Shown here in pieces: positions 15,601 through 24,162 of a stretch of 64,000 nucleotides of DNA. The translations under genes were made by a program, and so were the position numbers. The stretch lies in assembly GCA_020161135.1 (NCBI GenBank), contig JAIUOB010000002.1, positions 620,001 through 684,000 of the forward strand, read 5' to 3'. A model generated the notes under the pieces. The model saw nothing but the letters and a program-made list of their open reading frames with translations. It was not told where the DNA came from and searched no databases. Position 1 is the stretch's first letter. Each line of letters starts with the position of its first letter. Origin of the DNA: Gemmatimonadota bacterium. GTDB taxonomy: Bacteria; Gemmatimonadota; Gemmatimonadetes; Gemmatimonadales; Gemmatimonadaceae.

Positions 15601-18132
15601 ATGTCCGTTCGTCCTGCGCGCCTCTCTCTCGCCCTGCTGTGGGCGACGTCTGCACTGCCACTCGTGCGCGCAGCGGCGCAGCAGCCGCCAACGGGTGGCG
15701 CGACGCCACCGGCCGCCACCCAACCGCCCGCCGGTGGCGCGCCTGGCGGCGCCGGAGCGGCGCGCGGTCCGCGTCCGTATGCGCAGGTCATCCCGGCGCG
15801 CGCCCGGTCGGAGCGTGGTGGGATCACGGTGCACAAGGTCGATGATCGGTGGTTCTTCGAGGTGCCCGACTCGCTCCTCACGCGCGACTTCCTGATGGTC
15901 ACGCGCGCGGCAGGCGTGCCGGGCGGATCGGGTGGCTTCCAGAGCGCCGGCAGTTCGCTCACGGAGCGGCTCATCCGCTGGGAGCGCGTGGGGGATCGCC
16001 TGTTCCTCAAGAGCATCAACACCGGCGCCGTCGCGGATCCGTCGCTGCCGATCGCGCAGAGCGTGGCGCAGAACAACTATCCGGCCATCATCGGGGCGTT
16101 CGCGGTGGCGGCCTACGGGCGCGACAGCACGTCGTACGTCATCGACGTGACCGACTTCTTCGGCACCGACAACCCGGCCACCTCGGGCATGGACGCGGCC
16201 AGCCGCCGCACCTACGGCGTCCGTCGCTTCGACCCCGCCCGCAGCTACGTCGCCGGCATGCGCGCGTTCCCGATCAACATTGAAGTGCGTCAGGTGCAGA
16301 CGTTCGACGCCGCGACGCCGCCGAGTGACCCGGATGGCGCCTCGGTGACGATGGAGACGCGCCAATCCATCGTGCTGCTGCCGGCAGTGCCCATGCGCCC
16401 GCGTCATGCCGATGCGCGCGTCGGCTATTTCACCGTCGAACGCGTGAACTATGGTCTCGACGTGCAGAAGGCCGGCAGCGAGGAGTTCATCACGCGCTGG
16501 CGCCTCGAGCCCAAGGACCCGGCCGCCTACGCGCGCGGCGAACTGGTGGAGCCGATCAAGCCGATCGTCTACTACCTCGACCCCGCGACGCCGACGCGCT
16601 GGAAGCGCTACGTGAAGGAAGGCGTGGAGAACTGGCAGCGCGTGTTCGAGAAGGCCGGCTTCAAGAACGCCATCATGGCGAAGGAGGCGCCCAGCAAGGC
16701 CGAGAACCCGGACTTCGACATGGATGATGCGCGCTACTCGGTGGTGCGCTGGGCGGCGAGCCTCGTGCGCAACGCCACGGGCCCGCACACGCATGATCCG
16801 CGGTCGGGGGAGATCCTCAACAGCGAGATCACGTGGTACCACAACCACATGCGCTCGTATCGCAACTGGCTCATCATGGAGACGGGCGCGGCCAATCCGT
16901 CGGCGCGCTCGCTCGACATTCCCGATGAGCTGATGGGCGAGACGATGCGCCAGGTCATCACGCACGAGATCGGGCACGCGCTGGGGCTGCAGCACAACAT
17001 GATCGCGTCGGCGAGCTTCCCGGTGGACTCGCTGCGCAAGCCCTCGTTCACGCGCGTGTACGGCGTGAGCGCCACCATCATGGACTACGCTCGGCAGAAC
17101 TACATCGCGCAGCCGGGTGACGGGCTCGAACCGCGGGACTTCATTCGTCGGGTGGGCCCGTTCGACGACTTTGCCATCAATTGGGGCTACCGCGTCATCG
17201 CCGCGCCGTCGCCGGAGGCCGAGCGCAGCACACTGAACCGCTGGCTGACGCAGCAGAGCGGGCCGTTCCCGTATCGCTTCGTGTCGCAGGGGCTCGCGGC
17301 GGGGGACCCGCGCAACCAGACAGAAGACCTGGGCGACGATCCGGTGAAGGCCGGCCGCTACAGCACGATGAACTACAAGCGCATGATCCCGAGCCTGGTC
17401 ACGTGGATCGCGCGCCCGGGCGAGGACTTCAGCGAGCTGCGCGAGGTGTACGAGGAGTCGGTGGGGCGGTGGTTCGGCAACATGCAGCACGTGACCACGG
17501 TGCTGGGCGGCGTGGAGGTGGATCTCAAGAGCGGCGAGCAGTCGGGCGCGGTGTATCGCGTCGTCCCGAAGGCACGACAGAAGGAGGCGCTCGCGTTCCT
17601 GGCCGAGCAGGTGTTCACCACGCCCACGTGGCTCGCGCCGCGCGAGATCGTCACGCGCCTCGGCCCCACCAATGTCGTGGCCCAGCGGCAGGCGGGTGTG
17701 CTGAGCGCGCTGCTGACGCCGGCGCGGCTGGGGCGCCTGGCGGAGTCGGAGTCGTACGACGCGAGCGCGGCGTATCCGCTTGTCGAGTACATGACCGATG
17801 TGCGGCGCGCCCTGTTCACGGCAGGCGCCCCCGATGCCGGGCGGCGACAGTTGCAGCGGGTCTACGTGCAGCGCCTCGAAGCGCTCATCCGGCCGCCCGC
17901 TGCCGCACCGGCCGCACCCGGAGCGGGCGGTGGTGGTGCGCCACCGCGCTACACGCCGTTCGTGACGGCACCCACCGTGCCGCTGAGCGACCTGCCGGCG
18001 CTGGCGCGCGAACAACTGCGTGCCGTGCAGCGCGAGGCGACCGCGAGCGCCCTGACGACGACGGGCACGGTGCAGGCGCACTGGCGCGACCTGGCCGAGC
18101 GGGTGCGCGCGGTGCTGGACCCACGCCCGTAG
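15601..18132 (+). CDS. secreted zinc-dependent metalloprotease (DUF5117/DUF5118/DUF4953 type)
   Basis: The 843-residue protein has a signal peptide (to about residue 26) and a Gly/Pro/Ala-rich linker. The N-terminal region matches the DUF5118/DUF5117 pattern (VHKVDDRWFFEVPDSLLTRDFL), and the metzincin-type site is H455-EIGH459-ALGLQH465 in THEIGHALGLQHN, followed by a Met-turn candidate (ATIMDYARQNY). Such proteins are large outer-membrane or periplasmic metalloproteases common in Bacteroidota and Gemmatimonadota. The C-terminal 350 residues are helical with a Pro/Ala/Gly-rich low-complexity stretch near 765-785. Start: ATG at 15601, followed at once by the signal. Substrate unknown. Confidence 0.9.
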   Translation: MSVRPARLSLALLWATSALPLVRAAAQQPPTGGATPPAATQPPAGGAPGGAGAARGPRPYAQVIPARARSERGGITVHKVDDRWFFEVPDSLLTRDFLMVTRAAGVPGGSGGFQSAGSSLTERLIRWERVGDRLFLKSINTGAVADPSLPIAQSVAQNNYPAIIGAFAVAAYGRDSTSYVIDVTDFFGTDNPATSGMDAASRRTYGVRRFDPARSYVAGMRAFPINIEVRQVQTFDAATPPSDPDGASVTMETRQSIVLLPAVPMRPRHADARVGYFTVERVNYGLDVQKAGSEEFITRWRLEPKDPAAYARGELVEPIKPIVYYLDPATPTRWKRYVKEGVENWQRVFEKAGFKNAIMAKEAPSKAENPDFDMDDARYSVVRWAASLVRNATGPHTHDPRSGEILNSEITWYHNHMRSYRNWLIMETGAANPSARSLDIPDELMGETMRQVITHEIGHALGLQHNMIASASFPVDSLRKPSFTRVYGVSATIMDYARQNYIAQPGDGLEPRDFIRRVGPFDDFAINWGYRVIAAPSPEAERSTLNRWLTQQSGPFPYRFVSQGLAAGDPRNQTEDLGDDPVKAGRYSTMNYKRMIPSLVTWIARPGEDFSELREVYEESVGRWFGNMQHVTTVLGGVEVDLKSGEQSGAVYRVVPKARQKEALAFLAEQVFTTPTWLAPREIVTRLGPTNVVAQRQAGVLSALLTPARLGRLAESESYDASAAYPLVEYMTDVRRALFTAGAPDAGRRQLQRVYVQRLEALIRPPAAAPAAPGAGGGGAPPRYTPFVTAPTVPLSDLPALAREQLRAVQREATASALTTTGTVQAHWRDLAERVRAVLDPRP

Positions 18133-18144
18133 CGGCCGCTCAGC

Positions 18145-18174
18145 ACGTCGCGGCGCGTGCGTGCGTCGCGACGT
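18145..18174. terminator. hairpin between convergent genes
   Basis: An 8-bp perfect stem (ACGTCGCG 18145-18152 with CGCGACGT 18167-18174) lies 13 bases after the metalloprotease stop and abuts the convergent YdcZ-type stop codon. A bidirectional terminator is likely, without a T-tract. Confidence 0.45.
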
Positions 18175-18630
18175 TCACGCCCGTCGCACGATGATCGTGC
18201 CGAGCATCACCAGCGCGACACCCATCAGGCGCGTGAGGGAGACGCTGCGCTGCGGCACATTGAGCGCGCCGAGGTGATCGAGGAGGACGGCCATGAGGAG
18301 CTGGCTGGCGATGCCGATGGTGAGCATGCTGGCCACCCCGATGCGGGGCACGGCGTACGCGGCCCCGGTGACGAAGATGGTGCCGCACACGCCGCCAACC
18401 CACGCCCACCAGGGCAGGGCACGCAGTGCGGCCGTGTCTGCACCCACCCGTTGGACAAGGGCGACGAGCGCCAGCAGGACGGTGCCCACGAGGAAGGACA
18501 CGAGCGCGGCGTTGACCGGCGACCCGATGGCGCGACCGAGGGTCGCGTTGATGGGCCCCTGGACGGCGACCATGGCGCCGGCGAGGAGCATGATGGCGAT
18601 CGAGAGGGACGACGACGTCAGCGAGGGCAT
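18175..18630 (-). CDS. DMT-family transporter of the YdcZ/DUF606 type
   Basis: The 151-residue protein has five predicted membrane helices and the DUF606 pattern: AVQGPINATLGRAIGSPVNAALVSF near residues 22-46, then WWAWVGGVCGTIFV and a C-terminal RLMGVALVMLGTIIV. DUF606 proteins are half-size members of the drug/metabolite transporter superfamily and probably act as dimers; substrates are mostly unknown. Length is normal for the family (about 145). It is a single gene facing the metalloprotease. Confidence 0.88.
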   Translation of the reverse strand: MPSLTSSSLSIAIMLLAGAMVAVQGPINATLGRAIGSPVNAALVSFLVGTVLLALVALVQRVGADTAALRALPWWAWVGGVCGTIFVTGAAYAVPRIGVASMLTIGIASQLLMAVLLDHLGALNVPQRSVSLTRLMGVALVMLGTIIVRRA

Positions 18631-18701
18631 GCGACGGGCGGTGGAGGGGCGCGTGCGTGGCGGTCCCTTGCCGACCGCCGCCCCGCAACGTAGTACCCAG
18701 C

Positions 18702-18974
18702 ATGACTACCGACATGCTCTCCGCCCGGCCGTTGCCGCATCGCCGCCTCCGCCGCAGCCGCCTCCGCCGCAGCGGCCTCCGCTTCGCGCTCGCCGCGCTC
18801 ATCCTGACCCTCGTTCCCACCGCCTCGCAGACACAGGCCAACCGCTCGTGCCCGCGCTTCGCGCGCGTTCCGGGCTATGGCGCCTGCACGAACATCGGGG
18901 GCAGCTCGTGCGGCTTCTGCGCCTACCGCTGCAACGACGACACGGTGGTGCGCTGGAACGTGTGCTCCCTGTAG
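18702..18974 (+). CDS. small secreted six-cysteine protein
   Basis: The 90-residue precursor has a basic N-region encoded by a direct repeat (RRLRRSRLRRSGLR), a hydrophobic core (ALAALILTLVPTAS) and probable cleavage near residue 45. The mature part of about 43 residues contains six cysteines (50, 62, 70, 73, 77, 88), enough for three disulfides, in CPRF, GACTN, SSCGFCAYRC and WNVC. I do not recognise a family. The next gene, a lipoprotein, starts 8 bases after its stop, so the pair is probably an operon. A secreted structural or binding mini-protein is possible; no function is claimed. The ATG at 18702 has no striking ribosome site. Confidence 0.6.
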   Translation: MTTDMLSARPLPHRRLRRSRLRRSGLRFALAALILTLVPTASQTQANRSCPRFARVPGYGACTNIGGSSCGFCAYRCNDDTVVRWNVCSL

Positions 18975-18982
18975 TTCGCGCG

Positions 18983-20137
18983 ATGCGCGGTCCGGTCACG
19001 CTGCTCGGCCTGGCACTCGCCGCCGGGTGTTCCGACCGCGTCGATGCCACGGCCGACGCACCGCTCGCGCTGCAGGCGTCGATCGCGGCCCGCACAGTGT
19101 ATCCGGCCAAGCGCGAGGAGTGGCGCACGGACATCACGCACCACGTGGACAGCACGATGGTGCCGCTGGTGTTCCGCGCGAGCCGCACGACGGTCGCGCT
19201 GCTGCAGGCCTCGCCGACGCGCATCTCGCAGTTCGAGCTGCACAGCCATGGCGGCCTGCTGTCGACACGCCCGGGTCCGGTGGACGCGGTGCTGCATGCG
19301 CAGGTGCCGCGCAGCATCGACGCGCCCACCGACCTCTCGCGCGTCACGGACGACGCCGACGTGGACATCATCGACAGCGCGACGACGACGCTCGTGCGCG
19401 AATCGATCGGCGGCTTCGTGTTCCGCCGCGACCTGCCGATGCTGCGTGGCGGCAGCGGACGCATCTGCACGGTGACGCCGGCCACGCTGCTGCATGTGCG
19501 GCAGGTGGGCACGCGACGCACGCTCGAGTCGTTCACGATCACCGCGCTGGCCAGCGAGGACTCCCTGCTGGGGCGGCATCGCATCCGCGACGACACCACC
19601 GGACGCATGCGCTTCGGCAGCGGCGATTCGCACCGCTGCCTGCTCATCACGCAGCACTCGCTGCACATCGTCCGCGCGCCGGAGCCCACGAGCGGCATCG
19701 CGACACCGCGGGTGGAGCGCGTGCGCCTGGTGGGCGACTCGGTGCCGCGCGCGTTCAACGACACGGGCGTCGTGACCGCACCCACGAGCGCAGGACGTGT
19801 GCCGCAGCCGTTCATCGTCGACGCGGCGATCGTCGACGGCGGCTACGTGGTGCTGGTGGGCATGGAGAACGACCGGCAGGGGCGTCTCATCGACTACTAC
19901 GACAACGACGGCCGCTACCTGCAAAGCGCGATGCTGCCGTTCACCGCGTCAGCGATGGCGGGCTCGGGGCCACGCTTCCTGGTGCTGCACCAGGACCAGA
20001 AGTACAAGTGGTGGCTGTCGTCGTGGCTCACACCGATGGCGGCGCGCGGTGCCGAGGCGTTGCCGGACCCGCCGAGTGTGACGAAGGCGCCGCACCGGCA
20101 ACTGTTCGAGGTGCCGGGGACGCGCAGTCGGCCGTGA
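18983..20137 (+). CDS. lipoprotein of unknown function, probably beta-propeller
   Basis: This 384-residue lipoprotein has a short signal and lipobox (LALAAGCSD, Cys16). The mature sequence consists of repeated four-strand-like blocks with aromatic/Gly ends (GGLLSTRPGP, GGFVFRRDLPM, HSLHIVRAPEP, GGYVVLVGMENDRQGRLIDYYDNDGRYLQ), which resembles a six-bladed beta-propeller of the kind abundant in Gemmatimonadota; this is inferred from pattern only. The ATG at 18983 starts the signal peptide and lies 8 bases after the six-cysteine protein, suggesting co-expression and perhaps a complex. No catalytic motif is recognised. Confidence 0.65.
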   Translation: MRGPVTLLGLALAAGCSDRVDATADAPLALQASIAARTVYPAKREEWRTDITHHVDSTMVPLVFRASRTTVALLQASPTRISQFELHSHGGLLSTRPGPVDAVLHAQVPRSIDAPTDLSRVTDDADVDIIDSATTTLVRESIGGFVFRRDLPMLRGGSGRICTVTPATLLHVRQVGTRRTLESFTITALASEDSLLGRHRIRDDTTGRMRFGSGDSHRCLLITQHSLHIVRAPEPTSGIATPRVERVRLVGDSVPRAFNDTGVVTAPTSAGRVPQPFIVDAAIVDGGYVVLVGMENDRQGRLIDYYDNDGRYLQSAMLPFTASAMAGSGPRFLVLHQDQKYKWWLSSWLTPMAARGAEALPDPPSVTKAPHRQLFEVPGTRSRP

Positions 20138-20155
20138 GGCAGGCCGGCAGCGTGA

Positions 20156-20173
20156 CGGGCACCGCGGTGCCCG
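20156..20173. terminator. perfect 18-bp palindrome between convergent genes
   Basis: CGGGCACCGCGGTGCCCG is a perfect palindrome located 18 bases after the lipoprotein stop and 8 bases before the convergent DUF5916 stop. It is a probable bidirectional terminator hairpin. Confidence 0.5.
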
Positions 20174-20180
20174 CTGAGCG

Positions 20181-22451
20181 CTACCGGCGGAAGAAGTACA
20201 CGTACTTGGCCACCAGCCCTCCACGCTGCGGGCGCGACCACCGCACGCGTGACAGCACGTCGGTGTCCCAGTTGCTGTTCCACACCACGTAGAGATCGCT
20301 GCCCGGCACGACGGTCCAGCGCAGCCGCGCGTTCACGGACGCGCGATCGGATTCGTTGTCCCACTGCGCGAACAGCGTGGTGTTGAGCCGCGGGCCGACC
20401 GCGTAGTCCGCGCGCAGGCGCGCCGTCTGTGCGGCGAACGCCGCATCGCCCAGCCGTACGTCGGAGTGCACGAAGTCGAGCTGCGCGAGCAGGTGTGGCG
20501 TGCGCCGCACCCGCATGCCGACGCTCACTTCGCTGGAGCGGCCATCGTAGAATGCGCCCGTGCTCGCGTTCACGGAGTAGCGCACCGGGCGCGCTTCGTT
20601 GCCGCTGTACTGCACCTCCACCCGGTTCCACCAGTACGGACCGGCGGCGAGCGTGGTGCCGGGGAAGATCTCGAACGCCTCGTCGGGCGCGTCGAACGCC
20701 CGCTGCACGTTGATCTCGAACTGGTCGCCCGACTGGAACTGCAGGCCAAGGGGCTTCACCTCGAACGAGGCGTTGCTCAGGCGTCCGTCGAGATCCCACA
20801 CCACGTTGTACGACAACAGGTCGAACTCGAGGCGCCGAATCGGCCCGCCGCGCGGACGTGGCGTGATGCTGGTGCCACCGCCCAGCCGGGTCACGCCGCG
20901 CTGCTGCACGAAGCCGAGCGACGGGTTGTACGCACGATCGATGCGATCGAGACGCACGACGATGTCCGCGCGGTCGTTGGGATAGTCGACGATGACGCGA
21001 TAGTGCCCGCCAACCGGTCCGCCGACGCTGTCCTGGCTCCACGCGGCGTTGCCAAGCAGCACGAGGTTCTGGTCGTCACCCACGATCCAGGGCAGGTTGA
21101 AGTCCACGCCACCCGCGACACTGGTCGTGCCGTTCACCCGGTCATCGAGGGTCGCCATCGCGCCCACATACCCGCGCCCCAGCACGTCCCGCTTCACGCG
21201 GGCCACCAGGTTGGTGGCGTCGTCGCCTGCGGCCGTGCGTGCGGCCAGCAGGCCAAGCTGGTTGCGACCCGCTCGCCCCTGCATGCGCACGCCGATGGGG
21301 ATGTGCACAGGCGTGCCGCTGCTGCTCAGGCCGATCCGACGCGAGTAGAACATCTGCGTCTGCTGGATCCGGCCGAAGTCGAAGATGCCGGCGCCTTCGG
21401 TGAAGAACAGGCGCTGCTCGGGGAAGAAGAGCGGAAAGCGCGTGAGGTTCACGATCTGCCGGTCGACCTCGGCCTGCGCGAAGTCCGGATTGAGCGTGAT
21501 GTCGCCGGTGAGGGTGCGGGTGATGGGGATCTTCACGTCGAGCCCGACGTGTCCGTAGGCGCCGGCGGTGCGGGTGGCCGAGTCCCCTCCGGTGGGCAGC
21601 AGCACCCGATTGGCGAGGCGACCTTCGCCGAGCGCGTACGGGCGCAGCTCGACGCGCGCACGCGGTGGCAGGCTGTCGAAGCCGGCGACTTCGCCTTCGC
21701 GCTCGAGGAAGCGGATGCCTTCGGTGCGTTTCCACGCCCGCCACAACTGCTCCTCGTTCTTGCGGCGGACGAAGCGTCGGAAGTTCATGCCCCAGACTGC
21801 CCTATCGTCGCGATAGCGCAACGTGGCCCACGGGATGAGCATCTCCACCACGTAGCCGTCGGCCGTCACGCGCGCGCGCGCATCCCACACGCCATCCCAG
21901 TTGTCGTTGCCCGACTCGAACGTGAGGTGTTCGCCATCCCAGAGCGCGCCGTTGGCATTGGTGCGGAAGTAGAAGCCGCTGCGCTGGTCGTGCAGGCCAT
22001 CGATGGCCACGGTCACGTAGTCGTCCGAGCTGAGCGACGCATCGCGACGCAACTGCGAGCGCACGATGAGTTCGGGTTGCCGGTCGTAGCACCACCAGCC
22101 GATGGCGAGGCCGTTCGGCGTGGCCAGCAGACGCACCACCGTGCGTTCGGAGGCCGGCTGCCCCTCCTGCGGATCGCGCTGGAGGAAGTCGGTGATGGAG
22201 TCGGCCTGGAGCCACTCGGGCTCGGTGAGCTCGCCATCGAGTCGGATCAGACGGGACGTTCGCAGGACCCGCGGCACGTCGGGGGGCGAAGCGGCGGCGG
22301 GCTGCGAGCGGGCGACGGCCGCCGTGGTCAGGCTGGCCACGGCGCACAGCAGGACTGCGAGGCGGCTACCGCCTGCCCCGCGCCTCGGGACGGACGCCCG
22401 AAGAGCCAGCGACGCCGGGGCCACCCGGTCACGACACGCGCTGCCGCTCAC
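20181..22451 (-). CDS. DUF5916 protein with N-terminal CBM9-like domain
   Basis: The 756-residue exported protein has a signal-type hydrophobic stretch near 30-48, then a CBM9-like carbohydrate-binding fold (LDGELTEPEWLQADSITDFLQ to MLIPWATLRY, about 62-230). The DUF5916 region contains the hallmark LNPDFAQAEVDRQIVNLTRFPLFFPEQR-like segment (shown here only in part: NPDFAQAEVD, then FPEQRLFFTEG), followed by a C-terminal beta-barrel-like half rich in alternating strands. These proteins are probably outer-membrane or surface associated; no enzymatic role is established. The GTG at 22451 overlaps the upstream stop (GTGA at 22448-22451); a second GTG at 22424 would also retain the signal. The much longer open frame upstream is antisense noise. 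Confidence 0.85.
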   Translation of the reverse strand: MSGSACRDRVAPASLALRASVPRRGAGGSRLAVLLCAVASLTTAAVARSQPAAASPPDVPRVLRTSRLIRLDGELTEPEWLQADSITDFLQRDPQEGQPASERTVVRLLATPNGLAIGWWCYDRQPELIVRSQLRRDASLSSDDYVTVAIDGLHDQRSGFYFRTNANGALWDGEHLTFESGNDNWDGVWDARARVTADGYVVEMLIPWATLRYRDDRAVWGMNFRRFVRRKNEEQLWRAWKRTEGIRFLEREGEVAGFDSLPPRARVELRPYALGEGRLANRVLLPTGGDSATRTAGAYGHVGLDVKIPITRTLTGDITLNPDFAQAEVDRQIVNLTRFPLFFPEQRLFFTEGAGIFDFGRIQQTQMFYSRRIGLSSSGTPVHIPIGVRMQGRAGRNQLGLLAARTAAGDDATNLVARVKRDVLGRGYVGAMATLDDRVNGTTSVAGGVDFNLPWIVGDDQNLVLLGNAAWSQDSVGGPVGGHYRVIVDYPNDRADIVVRLDRIDRAYNPSLGFVQQRGVTRLGGGTSITPRPRGGPIRRLEFDLLSYNVVWDLDGRLSNASFEVKPLGLQFQSGDQFEINVQRAFDAPDEAFEIFPGTTLAAGPYWWNRVEVQYSGNEARPVRYSVNASTGAFYDGRSSEVSVGMRVRRTPHLLAQLDFVHSDVRLGDAAFAAQTARLRADYAVGPRLNTTLFAQWDNESDRASVNARLRWTVVPGSDLYVVWNSNWDTDVLSRVRWSRPQRGGLVAKYVYFFRR

Positions 22452-23242
22452 CGCCCCGCGACCATGTCCGCGTGCTCGGGGAAGTGTGTCACGATGCAGC
22501 GCGGGCAGATCGCGTGCGAGAACTCGGCCTCGGTGTGCGCGCGGACGTACGCCTCGAGCTGCTGCCAGTCGCCGACATCGGTGCGGACCTCCTTGCAGTG
22601 CGCGCAGATGGGGATGACGCCGCGCAGTTGCTTGAGCTCGGAGAGGGTCTGCTCGAGCGATGCGCGGGACAGACGCTCGGCGTTCCACGCCGCGTTGCCG
22701 CGCACCTGCGCCTCGTGCCGGTACCACACGAGCAAGGCACCGATGGCGTTCATGACGACGATGACGAGGATGTCGCCATCGATGGTGCCCGATGCGCCGC
22801 TGTCCACCCAGAACAGACGCAGCAGGATGAGGTTGGCGGAGACGAAGAGCGGCGGGATGAGCTGCAGGCGCGGCCGGTTCACCAGCCCGGCGTAGTACGC
22901 CAGCAGCCACATGAGGGGCGTGCGCAACGGCAGCGTGCTGCCGGCGGGCCGGAGGACGTTGAGCAGGGAGATGCAGGCGGCCGTGACCACGCCCACCACG
23001 AGAATGACCCGCGCGTACTGCGCCCGATCGCGCGCGCGACGCACCTGCACCATGCCGAGCACCAGCACGGCGAGAAAGGTGAGACGGACGAAGAAGCGCC
23101 CGTTCAGCAGCTCGGCGCTGTGCTCGGCCACGGCAAGGTCGGTGCGCGTGAACCAGAGTGTCGGCACCAGCAGCAGCGCGAGTGTGGCCCACGCCACGCG
23201 CTGGTCCTTCTCCAGCTCGAGGGCGTCGAGGTCGGCAATCAC
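22448..23242 (-). CDS. membrane protein with C-terminal cysteine-motif domain usually found on response regulators
   Basis: The 264-residue protein has six hydrophobic helices in residues 15-175, then a short coiled coil (LSRASLEQTLSELKQLRG) leading into a domain with CAHC and CPRC pairs: GVIPICAHCKEVR, DWQQLEAYVRAHTEAEFSH, ICPRC. That C-terminal block is familiar as a tail on receiver-domain and PAS proteins (LxGLLPICAxCKKIRDDxGYW type), where its function is unknown; the two Cys pairs could bind metal. Here it is attached directly to a membrane domain with no receiver. Its stop overlaps the start of the DUF5916 gene, indicating coupling. Confidence 0.75.
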   Translation of the reverse strand: MIADLDALELEKDQRVAWATLALLLVPTLWFTRTDLAVAEHSAELLNGRFFVRLTFLAVLVLGMVQVRRARDRAQYARVILVVGVVTAACISLLNVLRPAGSTLPLRTPLMWLLAYYAGLVNRPRLQLIPPLFVSANLILLRLFWVDSGASGTIDGDILVIVVMNAIGALLVWYRHEAQVRGNAAWNAERLSRASLEQTLSELKQLRGVIPICAHCKEVRTDVGDWQQLEAYVRAHTEAEFSHAICPRCIVTHFPEHADMVAGR

Positions 23243-23273
23243 GGGAGTGTTCGTTGGGCGGGCAGGGGGGGAG

Positions 23274-24041
23274 TCAGCGCCCGTCAGGCGGTGGCTCCGG
23301 CGTGGTCGGCTTGAGCAGCTGCATCATCTCGGGCCAATGGTACACGGCCGACACCGCGGGCGTGTCGCGCGCGGCGGCCACCATCGCGCGCGCGATCTGA
23401 CCGGTGCTGATGGAGCGGAACTTCGCGGGCGTGACCACGGACAGCAACGGCAGGATCCACGCCAGCACCGTGGGTGTGTGCTGCGAGCCCAGGATGAGCG
23501 ATGGACGGAAGATGCTCACGATTGGAATGCCGCTCGCGCGCACCGCCGCCTCGGCTTCGCCCTTCACGCGGTTGTAGCGCGAGGTGCCGGCGGCGCCGGA
23601 GCCACCGGGCGACGCCTGCGGATCGGCGCCGACGGCCGACATGAAGGCCAGGTGCTGCACACGCCCCGACGAGGCGAGTCCGCGCGCGAAAGCCGCGTTG
23701 AGCGCCACATCGACGGCACGATGCTGGTCGATGGTGAGTTTCGCGGTGCCCGCACCAATGCCGAGCACGCTGAAGCCCACCACGGCGGCGGCGGGGTCTT
23801 CGGCCGCCACGGCGTCGCGCGTGGCCGCTTCGAGGCTGGCCGGGTCCATCGTGGGTATCAGCACTTCGTGCACCACCGTCTGCGACCCTGCCGCCACCGC
23901 CGCGACTGCCGGCTGCGTGCGTCGCGCGATGGTGACGACGCGCGAGAACGCGCCGCTCGCGCAGAGCGTGCGCATGAGTGCGCTGCCGACGGAGCCGGAG
24001 GCGCCAAGGACGATGGCCGTGCGTGGGGTGGTGGTGGTCAT
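23274..24041 (-). CDS. NAD(P)-binding atypical SDR (HTATIP2/NAD(P)H-binding type)
   Basis: The 255-residue Rossmann protein has the glycine motif GASGSVGSAL near residues 13-22, a cofactor-specificity region VVTIARRT, and a YNRVKGEAE segment that supplies a Tyr-x3-Lys pair (Y-N-R-V-K). The family consists of NAD(P)-dependent sugar-epimerase-like or regulatory redox proteins; many have no known reaction. The C-terminus ends in a Pro-rich tail. It starts at 24041 and diverges from the pst operon. Confidence 0.8.
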   Translation of the reverse strand: MTTTTPRTAIVLGASGSVGSALMRTLCASGAFSRVVTIARRTQPAVAAVAAGSQTVVHEVLIPTMDPASLEAATRDAVAAEDPAAAVVGFSVLGIGAGTAKLTIDQHRAVDVALNAAFARGLASSGRVQHLAFMSAVGADPQASPGGSGAAGTSRYNRVKGEAEAAVRASGIPIVSIFRPSLILGSQHTPTVLAWILPLLSVVTPAKFRSISTGQIARAMVAAARDTPAVSAVYHWPEMMQLLKPTTPEPPPDGR

Positions 24042-24075
24042 CTCTGATGGCGAACTGCGAATGCCGGATCCGCGC

Positions 24076-24104
24076 CGTCACGGAATCGTCGCCGTTTCGT
24101 GACG
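24076..24104. promoter_or_regulatory. inverted repeat upstream of pst operon
   Basis: CGTCACG (24076-24082) and CGTGACG (24098-24104) form a 7-bp inverted repeat with a 15-base spacer, in the 121-base divergent region between the SDR gene and pstS. It may be an operator for phosphate control. It does not resemble the proteobacterial Pho box. Confidence 0.35.
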
Positions 24105-24162
24105 CGGGGTCAGCAGAGTGCTGATGGCCCCTCTCGGGTGGGACAGGGAAGTTAGAGTCCAT

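Noticed and set aside
15322-18081. 919-residue antisense frame opposite the metalloprotease
   Set aside because: Shadow frame; the plus strand has a signal peptide and the HEIGHALGLQH site.
20181-23192. Apparent 1003-residue fusion upstream of the DUF5916 gene
   Set aside because: The first 250 residues overlap the membrane-protein gene in another frame and are Arg/Pro/His-rich noise; the GTG at 22451 fits the GTGA overlap.
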